From NCBI GenBank assembly GCA_020634625.1, contig JACKBJ010000022.1, forward strand, positions 1 to 52,573: a DNA stretch of 52,573 nucleotides, given 5' to 3'. Positions within the stretch are counted from its first letter, which is position 1, and each line of letters opens with the position of its first letter. Below the pieces are notes generated by a model. It made no database searches. It had not been told where the DNA came from and worked only from the letters and a program-made list of their open reading frames with translations. The position numbers were made by a program, and so were the translations under genes. This document shows positions 41,450 to 50,674 of this stretch, piece after piece. This stretch comes from Caldilineae bacterium (GTDB taxonomy: Bacteria > Chloroflexota > Anaerolineae > Epilineales > Epilineaceae).

Positions 41450-42103
41450 ATGATCGCCATCACCGACCAGGTCATCGATCCGCGTGCCGTCGAGGCCGCC
41501 GTCGCGCGGCCGGACGCCGGCGCGCTGTGCACCTTCCAGGGCCTGGTCCGCAACCACAACATCGGTCGGACGGTGCACTACCTCGAGTACGAGGCCTATC
41601 CCGAGATGGCCGAGGCGGCCATGCGCCGCATCGCCGAACAGGTGGCCGAGCGCTGGCCGGAGGCGCGCGCGGCGCTGGTGCATCGCGTCGGCCGGCTCGA
41701 GATCGGCGAGGCCAGCGTGGTCATCGCCATCTCCAGCCCGCACCGGGCCGAAGCCTTCGAGGCCTGCCGATGGGCCATCGACACGCTCAAGACCAGCGTG
41801 CCGGTCTGGAAGAAGGAGGTCTTCGTCGGCGGCGAGGCCTGGGTCGAGGGCGTGGCGGTCTCGCCGCTCGATCCAGGTCCCTTCGGTTCGCGGGCCGGCG
41901 ACGACGCCCAGGCCCAGGTTGGCGCCGCCGAACACCGTCCCCCCCTACTCAGGAGTCAGCCATGCAGCTTCAAGTCCACCGCGGTGCCATCCAGGACTTC
42001 GCCGCGGACGCGATCGTGGTCAACCTCTTCCAGGGCGTCACCCATCCGGGCGGCGCCACCGGCGCCGTCGACGCCGCGCTCGGAGGTCGGATCCGACGGC
42101 TGA
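41450..42103 (+). CDS. moaE: molybdopterin synthase large subunit with overlong C-terminus
   Basis: Residues 1-145 are a standard MoaE: FQGLVRNHN, LEYEAYPEMA, HRVGRLEIGE, VAISSPHRAEAFEACRWAID and the catalytic Lys pair in VPVWKKEVF. Family members usually stop near 140-150 residues. Here no stop appears and the frame continues to 42103, giving 217 residues and overlapping the first 142 bases of pepA in another frame; the extra residues are Ser/Arg/Pro-rich and not protein-like. Either the run-on is real or a frameshift removed the stop. With MoaD it converts cyclic pyranopterin monophosphate to molybdopterin. Confidence 0.88.
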   Translation: MIAITDQVIDPRAVEAAVARPDAGALCTFQGLVRNHNIGRTVHYLEYEAYPEMAEAAMRRIAEQVAERWPEARAALVHRVGRLEIGEASVVIAISSPHRAEAFEACRWAIDTLKTSVPVWKKEVFVGGEAWVEGVAVSPLDPGPFGSRAGDDAQAQVGAAEHRPPLLRSQPCSFKSTAVPSRTSPRTRSWSTSSRASPIRAAPPAPSTPRSEVGSDG

Positions 42104-43569
42104 TCGCGGCCGGCGACTTCGCCGGTCGCCTGGGCGAGAGCCTGGTGCTCGACCTCGACGACGGCGCCGCCGCGCCGCGCCTGGTCCTGGTCGGGCTCGG
42201 CCCGGCCGAGGCCTTCGACCTCGAGCGCGTGCGCCGCGCCTCCGCCTCGGCCGTCCGGGCCGCGCTGGCCCGCGGCGCGAGCCATGTCGCCAGCATCGTT
42301 CACGGTGCCGGCATCGGCGGCCTGGACCCGACCGCGGCGGCCGAAGCGACCGCTCTCGGCGGCCTGCTGGCCGACTACCGCTTCGAAGTTCACAAGTCCA
42401 AGCCCGACGCGCGCTCGGCCCGGCTGACGCGCCTGAGCCTGGTCTCGCACAGCGTCGAGCAGCTGCCCGCGATTCAGGCCGGCGCGGCGGCCGGCGAGGC
42501 CCTGGCCGCCGGGATCGGCCTGACGCGCGACCTGGCCAACCAGCCCGCCAACACGGCGACGCCCAGCTACCTGGCCGAAGCCGCGGCCGCGATCGCCGCT
42601 CGGCACGGCATGCAGGTCGAGGCATGGGACCGCGCCCGCATCGTCGCCGAAGGCATGGGCGCGCTGGCCAGCGTGGCCGCCGGCGGCCCCGAGGAGCCGC
42701 GCTTCATCATCCTGCGCCACGTGCCGGCCGGCATGGCCGACAGCGCGCCGCGGGTCCTGGCCGGCAAGGCCGTGACCTTCGACTCGGGCGGCATCTCGCT
42801 CAAGCCCGGCCTCAAGATGGGCTTGATGAAGATGGACATGGGCGGTGGCGCCGCCGTGCTGGGCGCCATGGAGACCATCGGCCGGCTGGCCCTGCCGCTG
42901 CACGTGGTGGCGCTGGTGGCGGCCACCGAGAACATGCCCAGCGGCAGCGCCACCAAGCCCGGCGACGTGGTGCGCGCCCTCGACGGCACCACCATCGAGG
43001 TGCTCAACACCGATGCCGAGGGCCGACTGGTCCTGGCCGACGCCCTGTCCTATGCCCAGCGACTGGCGCCGGCGGCCGTGGTCGACCTGGCCACCTTGAC
43101 CGGCGCGATCCTGGTCGCCCTGGGCAACGGCGCCGCTGGCCTCTTCCCCAACGACGATGCCCTGGCCGAGGCCTTGCTGGCGGCCGGCGATGCCGCCGGC
43201 GAGCGCCTCTGGCGGTTGCCGATGTGGGACGAGCCCTACGCCGACATGATCAAGAGCGAGGTCGCCGACATCAAGAACACCGCGGATTCGGTGCCGGCTC
43301 TGGCCGGCTCGATCTTCGGCGCCAAGTTCCTCGAGCGCTTCACCCGGTACCCTTGGGCGCATCTCGACATCGCCGGCATGGCTTGGGGTGAGGGCCGTCT
43401 GCCCTATCAGGCCAAGGGCGCCACCGGCTACGGCGTCGGCCTGCTCGTGACCTGGCTGCGCGGCCAGGCCGTCCGTCCGTCCGGCGCCCAGCCTGCCGGC
43501 GTCCGGCCCGACGCCCCGGACGCGAGCTCCGACGAGGGGTCGGGCACGCCCGCACCCCGCGGCCTCTGA
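41962..43569 (+). CDS. pepA: leucyl aminopeptidase, M17 family
   Basis: 535 residues, slightly longer than usual because of a Pro/Ala/Asp-rich C-terminal tail (about 500-535). The N-terminal macro-like domain (about 1-160) is followed by the catalytic domain with the metal and bicarbonate-site motifs KAVTFDSGGISLK, MKMDMGGGA and NTDAEGRL (from residue 349). It removes N-terminal residues from peptides as a dimetal hexamer; some PepA proteins also bind DNA. AGGAG at 41951-41955 supports the ATG at 41962. The moaE frame overlaps its start. Confidence 0.94.
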   Translation: MQLQVHRGAIQDFAADAIVVNLFQGVTHPGGATGAVDAALGGRIRRLIAAGDFAGRLGESLVLDLDDGAAAPRLVLVGLGPAEAFDLERVRRASASAVRAALARGASHVASIVHGAGIGGLDPTAAAEATALGGLLADYRFEVHKSKPDARSARLTRLSLVSHSVEQLPAIQAGAAAGEALAAGIGLTRDLANQPANTATPSYLAEAAAAIAARHGMQVEAWDRARIVAEGMGALASVAAGGPEEPRFIILRHVPAGMADSAPRVLAGKAVTFDSGGISLKPGLKMGLMKMDMGGGAAVLGAMETIGRLALPLHVVALVAATENMPSGSATKPGDVVRALDGTTIEVLNTDAEGRLVLADALSYAQRLAPAAVVDLATLTGAILVALGNGAAGLFPNDDALAEALLAAGDAAGERLWRLPMWDEPYADMIKSEVADIKNTADSVPALAGSIFGAKFLERFTRYPWAHLDIAGMAWGEGRLPYQAKGATGYGVGLLVTWLRGQAVRPSGAQPAGVRPDAPDASSDEGSGTPAPRGL

Positions 43570-43620
43570 TCGACGTGGCCTCCGCGCAGTCCTTGCCGCC
43601 CGAGGGCGGCGCGGAGGCCC

Positions 43621-43649
43621 TTGCCGCCCCCTGTTCCGCCTGCCATAAT
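43621..43649 (+). promoter_or_regulatory. promoter for a leaderless lipA transcript
   Basis: TTGCCG at 43621-43626, 17-base spacer, CATAAT at 43644-43649, then 6 bases to the ATG at 43656. Transcription would begin at or next to the start codon; no Shine-Dalgarno is present. Confidence 0.65.
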
Positions 43650-43655
43650 CAGCGC

Positions 43656-44657
43656 ATGAGCATCCCCCACCCGGACCAGATTCCCAGCGGCCAGCCGCTG
43701 CCCTTCAAGCACCGCCGCCCGGACTGGTTGAAGGTGCGTGCGCCCTGGGGCCAGACCTTCCAGGACATCCATGGCATGATGCGCGCCGAGGGCCTGCACA
43801 CGGTCTGCGAGGAGGCTCGCTGCCCCAACATCGGCGAATGCTGGGGCGCCGGAACGGCCACCTTCCTGATCATGGGCGACACCTGCACCCGCAGCTGCGG
43901 CTTCTGCGCCATCAAGACCGGCAAGCCCGGCTTCGTCGATGTGCTCGAGCCCGAGAAGGTGGCCCGTTCGATCCAGCGCATGGGCGTCACGCACGCCGTC
44001 ATCACCTCGGTCAACCGCGACGAGCTGCCCGATGGCGGCGCGGCCATCTTCGCCCGCAGCATCCGCCGCAGCCGCGCGCTGGCGCCGGACTGCTCGATCG
44101 AGGTCCTGATCCCCGACTTCCGCGGCGACCGAGCGGCGCTGCAGGTGGTGATGGACGCCCGGCCCGAGATCCTCAACCACAACCTGGAGACCGTGCCGCG
44201 CCTCTATCGCACGGTGCGGCCCCAGGCACTCTACGATCGATCGCTGGACATCCTGCGTTGGGCCAAGGCGATGGACCCCAGCGTGCTCAGCAAGACCGGC
44301 ATCATGGTCGGCCTGGGCGAGACCGAGGCCGAGCTGGAGCAGCTGATGCGCGACCTGGCGGCCATCGAGGTCGACATCCTGACCGTCGGCCAGTACCTGC
44401 GACCGTCGGAGCAGCACCTGCCGATCCAGCGCTACTACCGGCCCGAGGAGTTCGATCGCATCCGCGAGCTGGGCCTGGCGCTGGGCCTGCGCTGGGTCGA
44501 GAGCGGCCCGCTGGTGCGGTCCAGCTACCGCGCCGAGCAGCAGGTGGCAGGCCTCAGCGATCGCAGCCCGCACGACGGCAGCCCGCGGCCACGGCCGCTG
44601 CCCTCTGGCCCGGGACGCGACGCGGCGGACCTGATCCCGCTGATCGCGACCGACTGA
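43656..44657 (+). CDS. lipA: lipoyl synthase
   Basis: Radical SAM enzyme that inserts two sulfurs into octanoyl groups on lipoyl domains. The 333-residue protein has both clusters: the auxiliary-cluster cysteines C51, C56 and C62 (CEEARCPNIGEC) and the radical-SAM triad C77, C81 and C84 (CTRSCGFC). It also has the conserved C-terminal Arg-Ser-Ser-Tyr, followed by a Pro/Arg/Asp-rich tail of about 40 residues. The ATG at 43656 is preferred because a promoter ends 7 bases before it and the family N-terminus starts here; upstream in-frame starts overlap that promoter. Targets in this window are E2 (Lys43) and GcvH (Lys63). A lipoyl/octanoyl transferase gene is not visible. Confidence 0.95.
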   Translation: MSIPHPDQIPSGQPLPFKHRRPDWLKVRAPWGQTFQDIHGMMRAEGLHTVCEEARCPNIGECWGAGTATFLIMGDTCTRSCGFCAIKTGKPGFVDVLEPEKVARSIQRMGVTHAVITSVNRDELPDGGAAIFARSIRRSRALAPDCSIEVLIPDFRGDRAALQVVMDARPEILNHNLETVPRLYRTVRPQALYDRSLDILRWAKAMDPSVLSKTGIMVGLGETEAELEQLMRDLAAIEVDILTVGQYLRPSEQHLPIQRYYRPEEFDRIRELGLALGLRWVESGPLVRSSYRAEQQVAGLSDRSPHDGSPRPRPLPSGPGRDAADLIPLIATD

Positions 44658-44694
44658 TCCCCTCGCCACCCTAAACCGAGCTCGGGAGCGCACC

Positions 44695-45804
44695 ATGGAG
44701 CCGTTCGTGCTCGTCCGCTTCGTGCTGGGCCTGCTGATGCTGCTCGTCGGAGCCGAGGCGCTGGTCCGCGGTGCCTCGCGCCTGGCCGCGGCGGCCGGAG
44801 TGTCGGCGCTGGTCATCGGCCTGACGGTCGTCGCTTTCGGCACCAGCGCGCCGGAGCTGGCCGTGAGCGTGGGCGCTGTCCTGTCGGGCGGCGGTGGCGC
44901 CGACGTGGCCGTCGGCAACGTCGTCGGCAGCAGCATCTTCAACGTGCTGGCGATCCTGGGCCTGTCGGCGGTCATCACGCCGCTGATCATCGACCAGCAG
45001 CTGGTGCGGGTGGACGTGCCGCTGATGATCCTGGCTTCGGTCCTGCTCTTCCTCATGTCGCGCGACGGCGTCATCGGGCGCAGCGAGGGCCTGATCCTCT
45101 TCGTCGGCATCCTGGCCTACACCGGCTTCGCGATCCGCAACGGGCGTCGGGAGGGGCTGGCCGTCGCGGCCGAGTACGAGGCGGCCTTCGGCCAGCCCGC
45201 GCGCGGCTGGCGCTCGATGGCGGTCAACCTGGGCCTTCTGGTGCTCGGTCTGGCGTTGCTGCTGCTCGGCTCGCGCTGGCTGGTCGAGGGCGCGGTGAGC
45301 GTTGCCCGGCACTTCGGCATCAGCGAGCTGGTGATCGGCCTGACCATCGTCGCGGCCGGCACCTCGCTGCCCGAGCTGGCCACCTCGGCCATGGCCAGCC
45401 TGCGCGGTGAGCGCGACATCGCCGCTGGCAACGTGATCGGCAGCAACCTGTTCAACATCCTCTGCGTCCTGGGCGCCACCGCCACGGTGGCGCCCGGCGG
45501 CCTGGCCGTGTCCCCGGCGGCCGTGAGCTTCGACATTCCGGTGATGCTGGCCGCGGCGGTCGCCTGTCTGCCGATCTTCTTCGTCGGCAACCGGATCTCG
45601 CGTTGGAACGGCTGGCTCTTCCTGGGCTACTATGGGGCCTACGTCGGCTTCCTCCTCCTGCGGGCCGCCCAGCACGACGCGCTACCGCGCTTCAGCCAGA
45701 TCATGCTGGCCTTCGTGTTGCCGCTCACCGTCATCGCCATCCTCCTTCCGGTCTGGCGGGAGCTGTCGCTCCGACGCCGGGAGGGCGGCGGCGAACCGGC
45801 CTGA
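44695..45804 (+). CDS. calcium/sodium antiporter, CaCA family (YrbG-like)
   Basis: 369 residues with about 10 membrane helices. Both inverted alpha-repeats are clear: GLTVVAFGTSAPELAVSV with GNVVGSSIFNV in the first half, and GLTIVAAGTSLPELATSAMA with GNVIGSNLFNI in the second, giving the acidic cation-binding pair Glu/Glu. It exchanges Ca2+ or K+ for Na+ or H+ across the cytoplasmic membrane. The ATG at 44695 is preceded by CGGGAG. It lies between lipA and the PHP gene on the same strand with short gaps; no functional link to either is obvious. Confidence 0.92.
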   Translation: MEPFVLVRFVLGLLMLLVGAEALVRGASRLAAAAGVSALVIGLTVVAFGTSAPELAVSVGAVLSGGGGADVAVGNVVGSSIFNVLAILGLSAVITPLIIDQQLVRVDVPLMILASVLLFLMSRDGVIGRSEGLILFVGILAYTGFAIRNGRREGLAVAAEYEAAFGQPARGWRSMAVNLGLLVLGLALLLLGSRWLVEGAVSVARHFGISELVIGLTIVAAGTSLPELATSAMASLRGERDIAAGNVIGSNLFNILCVLGATATVAPGGLAVSPAAVSFDIPVMLAAAVACLPIFFVGNRISRWNGWLFLGYYGAYVGFLLLRAAQHDALPRFSQIMLAFVLPLTVIAILLPVWRELSLRRREGGGEPA

Positions 45805-45859
45805 GCTCGCGTCGGCGACCGCGCCCGGCTCAGCTGTCGCCGCTCCAGAGGCAGGGCCC

Positions 45860-46705
45860 ATGTCCCGCATCGACTTGCATACGCACAGCCGCGCATCGGA
45901 CGGGTCGCTGCGGCCGTCGGAGCTGGTCGAGGCCGCCGCCGTGCAGGGCGTCCGCCAGCTCGGCCTGACCGATCACGACACCACCGACGGCCTGGCCGAG
46001 GCGGCCGAATCGGCGGCGCGACAGGGCATCGAGCTGGTGACGGGCATCGAGCTGACCACCGACGATGGCGAGCGGCAGGCCGACATCCTGGGTTACTTCT
46101 ACGATCCGGAGCATGCCGGCCTGCGTGAGATCCTGGGCCGCATGCGCGAGGCGCGGGTGGAGCGGGCGCGGGAGATGGTCGACCGGCTGCGCCGGCTGGG
46201 CGCCGAGCTCGACTACGCGGCGGTCGCGGAACTGGCGGGCAGCGGCGTGGTGACGCGGCCCCACGTAGCGCACGCGATGGTCGCCAGCGGCTTCGTGCTC
46301 GACGTGGACGAGGCCTTTCGGCGCTACATCGCCCGTGGCCGGCCGGCCTTCGTGGACCGCTATCGGCTCACGCCGCCGGCGGCCTGCGAGCTGATCCGCG
46401 CGGCCGGCGGGGTCCCCGTGCTGGCCCACCCGGTGCCCAACGGCAACCCCTACAGCGATCCGCTGCGCCTGCGGAGCTTTCTGCCCGGCCTGGTCGAGGC
46501 GGGCCTGGGCGGCCTGGAGTGCTACTACTGGCGCTACACCCGCCGGGTCAACCGTTGGCTGGAGGCCCTGGCCTGGCACCACCGCCTGGTTCCCTCCGGC
46601 GGCAGCGACTACCACGGCCCCTGGCGCGCCAACCGGCTTGGCGCGGTCGAGGTGCCCGAGGGCACGGTGGAGCGTCTGCGCGCCGCCGCCGAGGCCGGCC
46701 GATGA
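45860..46705 (+). CDS. PHP-domain phosphoesterase (RNase AM/TrpH-like)
   Basis: 281 residues. The PHP metal-binding motifs are all visible: DLHTHSRASDGS at the N-terminus, GLTDHDTTDGLAEA, GIELTT, RPHVA, VLAHP and the final GSDYHG. This is the arrangement of YciV/TrpH proteins, which act as 5'-3' exonucleases on RNA ends or as 3',5'-nucleotide bisphosphate phosphatases. The start at 45860 gives the family N-terminus. tsaD overlaps its stop by ATGA, so the two are co-translated; both act on RNA metabolism, although this pairing is not necessarily functional. Confidence 0.9.
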   Translation: MSRIDLHTHSRASDGSLRPSELVEAAAVQGVRQLGLTDHDTTDGLAEAAESAARQGIELVTGIELTTDDGERQADILGYFYDPEHAGLREILGRMREARVERAREMVDRLRRLGAELDYAAVAELAGSGVVTRPHVAHAMVASGFVLDVDEAFRRYIARGRPAFVDRYRLTPPAACELIRAAGGVPVLAHPVPNGNPYSDPLRLRSFLPGLVEAGLGGLECYYWRYTRRVNRWLEALAWHHRLVPSGGSDYHGPWRANRLGAVEVPEGTVERLRAAAEAGR

Positions 46706-47763
46706 CGGTCCCCGTCGGCGGAGCGCTCATCCTGGGCATCGAGACCAGCTGCGACGAAACGGCGGCGGCGGTGGTCGATGCCAGCCGGGTGGTGCGCTCG
46801 AACATCGTGGCCAGTCAAGCCGAGCTGCATGCCGCCTACGGCGGGGTCTTTCCCGAGATGGCCTCGCGGCAGCACATCCGCGACATCTGGCCGGTGGTCC
46901 GTGCCGCCATGGATCAGGCCGGCGTCGACTGGCAGGACCTGGCCGGCATCGCGGTGACGCGCGGCCCCGGGCTGGCCGGCTCGCTGCTGGTCGGCGTCAA
47001 CGCGGCCAAGGGCCTGGCCCTGGCCCGCGGCCTGCCGCTGATCGGGGTCAATCACATGGCCGGCCACCTGTACTCCAACTGGCTGCACAGCGCCGGTCGG
47101 ATCCGCGTGCCGTCCCTGGCTCGGCCGGAGTCCGAGGACCCCGGCCCGCCCTTCCCGCACCTGCTCCTGACCGTGTCGGGCGGGCACACGGAGATCTGGC
47201 AGGTCCGCGGCCACGGCGACCTCGAGCGCCTGGGCGGCACCCTGGACGATGCCGCCGGCGAGGCCTTCGACAAGGCGGCCCGCATGTTGGGCCTGGGCTA
47301 TCCGGGCGGCCCGGCGATCGAGGCGGCGGCACGTGCCGGTGACCCGAGCGCTTTCGCGCTGCCGGTGGCCGAGACGGAGGGCCGCTTCGACTTCAGCTTC
47401 AGCGGCCTCAAGACGGCCGTCTTGCGCCAGGTCGAGACGATCGAGGCGGCCGGGGAGCCACTGCCGGTGGCCGACCTGGCCGCCAGCTTCCAGGCGGCCG
47501 TCGTGCGCGCCCTGGTGATGCGGCTGCGCCGGGCGCTGAAGGCCCGCGAGGCGCGCGCGGTCCTGGTCGCCGGCGGTGTTTCGGCCAACGGCGCCCTGCG
47601 CGAAGCCCTGGCGGCGGCCATCGACCGGCCGCTCTGGATACCGCCCCTGGCGCTGTGCACCGACAACGCGGCCATGATCGCCGCGGCCGGCTGGTGGGCC
47701 TTCGTCGGCGGCCAGCGGGACGGGATGGACCTGGACGTGGATCCAGGGCTGCGCCTCGGCTGA
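46702..47763 (+). CDS. tsaD: tRNA N6-adenosine threonylcarbamoyltransferase
   Basis: Transfers threonylcarbamoyl to A37 of ANN-decoding tRNAs, working with TsaB/TsaE, neither of which is seen here. 353 residues, normal for the family, with the ASKHA-fold motifs GIETSCDET (12-20), metal-binding H118 and H122 (HMAGH), SGGHTEI, DDAAGEAFDK and GGVSANGALR. The ATG at 46702 overlaps the PHP stop. It ends convergently with rsmA after a 112-base gap in which I see only a short GACCGC/GCGGTC stem. Confidence 0.95.
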   Translation: MTVPVGGALILGIETSCDETAAAVVDASRVVRSNIVASQAELHAAYGGVFPEMASRQHIRDIWPVVRAAMDQAGVDWQDLAGIAVTRGPGLAGSLLVGVNAAKGLALARGLPLIGVNHMAGHLYSNWLHSAGRIRVPSLARPESEDPGPPFPHLLLTVSGGHTEIWQVRGHGDLERLGGTLDDAAGEAFDKAARMLGLGYPGGPAIEAAARAGDPSAFALPVAETEGRFDFSFSGLKTAVLRQVETIEAAGEPLPVADLAASFQAAVVRALVMRLRRALKAREARAVLVAGGVSANGALREALAAAIDRPLWIPPLALCTDNAAMIAAAGWWAFVGGQRDGMDLDVDPGLRLG

Positions 47764-47875
47764 GCCGGCCGTCCGGAGCGACCGCGCGGCGCCTGCGGTC
47801 CCGTCGGGCGCCCGCGTCGTCCAAGCTCCGCGCGTGTCGCCCGAGCGGGCCGATCGCAGCCGAGGCGACCCGGTC

Positions 47876-48784
47876 TCAGCCCGGGTGGTTCGCTTCGACG
47901 CGCTCGCTCGACCGGGCCGCCAGGCCGGGGGCCAGGGCTCGGGTCAAGCGGACCCACTCCGGGATGCTCAGGGTCTCGGCGCGTCGGCGCGGGTCGATGT
48001 CCACCCGCTGCAGCGCCGCCACGGCGTCGCCCGGCTCGAGGTCGAGGCCGCCGGCCAGGCTGTTCTTGAGCTGCTTGCGCTTCTGCGAGAAACCGGCTCG
48101 GACCACCGCGAAGAAGTCCAGGTGCTCGGCCTCGGGTAGGGCCGGCGTCTCGAAGACGTCCAGGCGCAGCACGGCCGAGTCGACCTTGGGAGCCGGATGA
48201 AAGGCGCTGGCCGGCACGACGGTCACCAGGCTCGGCCGGGCATGGATCTGGACCGCCACGGCCAGGATGCTCATGCGGCCCGGCTCGGCCATGATCCGCT
48301 CGGCGACCTCCTTCTGCACCATCAGCACGGCCAGCTCGGGTCGCAGCCGGGCTTCGAGGATGTGCCGCATGACGGCCGAGGTGATCTGGTAGGGCAGGTT
48401 GGCCACGACCTTGTAGTGGGGCATGCGACCCCGGGCGGCCGGGTCGGCCTCGATCAGCTCGGCCGGGTCGGCCGATAGGATGTCGGCATCGATCACGCGG
48501 AGGTTCTGGCGCTGGCCGAGCTGATCGGCCAGCACCCGGCGCATCTGCGGATCCAGCTCGACGGCGACCACGCGGCCAGCTGCACGGCACAGGCCCTGGG
48601 TCAGGACGCCCAGGCCCGGGCCGATCTCGAGCACGGTGTCCTCCGGGCCCAGCTCGGCCGCCTCGACGATGCGGCGCAGCGGTTCGGAAGCAGCCAGGAA
48701 GTGCTGGCCCAGACCCTTCTTGGGGCGCAGGCCGTAGACCCGCAGCAGGGCGCGCGGGTCGAGGTCGCGCTCGGGCGGGATCAT
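47876..48784 (-). CDS. rsmA: 16S rRNA dimethyladenosine transferase
   Basis: Dimethylates the two adjacent adenosines in the 3'-terminal hairpin of 16S rRNA. 302 residues with KKGLGQHFL (22-30), the SAM motif EIGPGLG (53-59), VELD, the catalytic NLPYQI and the FSQKRKQLKNSL segment that contacts RNA. The ATG at 48784 overlaps the stop of the upstream 3D-domain gene by 4 bases. The order of a YabE-like gene before ksgA recalls the conserved Firmicutes neighbourhood. Confidence 0.95.
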   Translation of the reverse strand: MIPPERDLDPRALLRVYGLRPKKGLGQHFLAASEPLRRIVEAAELGPEDTVLEIGPGLGVLTQGLCRAAGRVVAVELDPQMRRVLADQLGQRQNLRVIDADILSADPAELIEADPAARGRMPHYKVVANLPYQITSAVMRHILEARLRPELAVLMVQKEVAERIMAEPGRMSILAVAVQIHARPSLVTVVPASAFHPAPKVDSAVLRLDVFETPALPEAEHLDFFAVVRAGFSQKRKQLKNSLAGGLDLEPGDAVAALQRVDIDPRRRAETLSIPEWVRLTRALAPGLAARSSERVEANHPG

Positions 48785-50589
48785 GGCAGGATCCAGGTCA
48801 TGTCGCGCTCGGGCGGCAGGGGCTCGAGCAGGTAGAGGTCGACCCACTGGTGCCAGGACTCGTAGTTGTCGTCGTCGAAGCCCAGGTCGATGTGGTAGCG
48901 CTTGATGCCGCCACCCGTGTCGGCCGCGACACCGACGCCGAAGCCGGGGACGAAGAGGTTGGTCCGCAGCGGGATCAGGCGCGGGTCGACGGCCACGAGG
49001 CCGCGTCGCATCGGCCAACCGAGCCGCGTGCGGCCGTACCAGGGCGCGCTCTTGGGCGTGCCGGAGCGCGAGGCGCTGTAGCTGGTCGCGTAGACCCGCA
49101 GGTGGCGCCAGTACTGCTTGGGGCCCTCCTCGGTGTTGACCGTGCGCCAGACGACCTGCGTGCCATAGGCCAGGATCTCGCTGACGGGCTCGCGCAGGAC
49201 GACCTCCTCGACCAGCTGGCGGTCGATCTCGACCCCGTTCTCGTAGGTGATGGCGATGCGTTGGGTCTTCAAGCCGCTCTCGCCGGCGCGCAGCACGCGG
49301 GTTTCGTCCAGCATCAGGTTCGGATCGGACTGTGTCTCGGTGGCATAGCCGATCGGCAGCTCCTGGACCAGCACGTCCTCGAGGACGCGGATCACCTCGA
49401 CGTCCATGTGCGAGACGAGCGGGCTGTCGGCGGCCGGGAGGCTGTAGTCCTTGCCGATCAGCGCCAGGCCGGTCTTGGTCAGGGCTTCCCCGATCGTGTC
49501 GGCCCGGGCGCGCAGGGTCTGGCTGACGTCGGCGGTGTAGACGGTGAAGGGCAGGGCACGGCGCAGGCTGATGCGCATGCCGCCGTCGAGCAGGCTTTCG
49601 GGGGGCGGGATGAGCTCGTCCTCGGGCAGGATCGAGAATCCGGCCGACGCGAGGCCCTCGGACACCGTCTCGCCGGCGGCCATCAGCTCCACCGCCACGC
49701 CGTCCTCGACCAGCGTCACCGGAACGGCGCGCAGCACCTCGATCTCCCAGGGGCTTCGATCGCCCGGCGGGCCATCGATCGGCTCGCTGAGGTCGGCCTC
49801 GGGAATGCTCGGCTCGGCCTGCGCCAGACCGGCCGCCTCGGCGGCGCGGACCAGGCTCAAGCGGTGCCTGCCTTGCCGCTCCGGACCCGGCGCGGGCAGC
49901 GCCGCCACCAGCGCCTGGTCGAGCGGCCAGATCCGGTCGTTGACCTTGACCCCGTCACGCGGAGCGACTCGAACGCCCGCCTCCTGGAGCAGAGCCTGCG
50001 CCGAGCGGCCGTGGCTGTGCATCCGGATCAGCCGGCCATCGACGTGAATGCGCACCGGCCGCGCACGCTGGACCACCACGTGATCGCCATCGTGCAGCCG
50101 AGCATGCGCGCCGGGGATGACCAGATCGCCCGCGGCGACGTCGATCCTGTGCTCGACCAACAGGGCGCCCACGCTGCCGGCCCGGGTCCGCAGGGTCTGG
50201 CTGCGACCGTCGATCTCGACCTGGACCTCGATCGTGGTCAGGACCCAGGCCAGCGCCAGGAGCAGGGCCAGGCCGCCGCCCAGACCGAATGCTTGCCAGC
50301 CGGCGCGGCGCGAGGGGGCCGACGGCGCCGGCCCGAGCAAGGGCGCCGGTGGGAGCTCCGGGCCCCCCCGTGGAACCGACCCTGTTGGCGTCGCCGCCGT
50401 TCGCACCGCGCCGAAGGTCCTGCGGGTGGCCGGTCCCCGCGCCGCGGTGTCTGGCGGCCGCGCCGCTGGAGCCGCCGTGGATCGAGGCGGGGCCCCGAGC
50501 GGAGGCGGCAGATCGGCCGCCGAGATCCCGGCGCGCCGAGGCGGGCGGGGCAGTGGGGTGGCGGGTCCGGGAGGCTGCAGATCGGGCAT
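48781..50589 (-). CDS. cell-wall protein with DUF348/G5 and 3D domains (YabE-like)
   Basis: 602 residues. A Pro/Ala/Arg-rich cytoplasmic N-terminus (1-95) is followed by a single membrane anchor (about 97-118). At least three ubiquitin-like DUF348 repeats follow (about 122-200 and 290-390), with motifs such as VQVEIDGRSQTLRTRAGSV, then a G5-like segment (about 400-465). The C-terminal 3D domain (about 490-580) carries its three acidic positions in AVDPRLIPL, VAADTGGG and YHIDLGFDD. 3D domains resemble lytic transglycosylase/MltA folds, so peptidoglycan remodelling outside the membrane is likely, as for YabE or resuscitation-promoting-factor-like proteins. No Shine-Dalgarno is seen. The SRP RNA gene lies just upstream on the same strand. 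Confidence 0.88.
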   Translation of the reverse strand: MPDLQPPGPATPLPRPPRRAGISAADLPPPLGAPPRSTAAPAARPPDTAARGPATRRTFGAVRTAATPTGSVPRGGPELPPAPLLGPAPSAPSRRAGWQAFGLGGGLALLLALAWVLTTIEVQVEIDGRSQTLRTRAGSVGALLVEHRIDVAAGDLVIPGAHARLHDGDHVVVQRARPVRIHVDGRLIRMHSHGRSAQALLQEAGVRVAPRDGVKVNDRIWPLDQALVAALPAPGPERQGRHRLSLVRAAEAAGLAQAEPSIPEADLSEPIDGPPGDRSPWEIEVLRAVPVTLVEDGVAVELMAAGETVSEGLASAGFSILPEDELIPPPESLLDGGMRISLRRALPFTVYTADVSQTLRARADTIGEALTKTGLALIGKDYSLPAADSPLVSHMDVEVIRVLEDVLVQELPIGYATETQSDPNLMLDETRVLRAGESGLKTQRIAITYENGVEIDRQLVEEVVLREPVSEILAYGTQVVWRTVNTEEGPKQYWRHLRVYATSYSASRSGTPKSAPWYGRTRLGWPMRRGLVAVDPRLIPLRTNLFVPGFGVGVAADTGGGIKRYHIDLGFDDDNYESWHQWVDLYLLEPLPPERDMTWILP

Positions 50590-50674
50590 GCGGGAGGCTT
50601 GGCCTGTGGCGTTGCGTCGGCCGGGATGCGCCCCCCGCGGCGGTACGGGCGGCCCGACGGAGGGGCGTTTAGCC

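Noticed and set aside
47764..47875. Terminator between tsaD and rsmA
   Set aside because: Only a 6-bp GACCGC/GCGGTC pair is visible; too weak to call.
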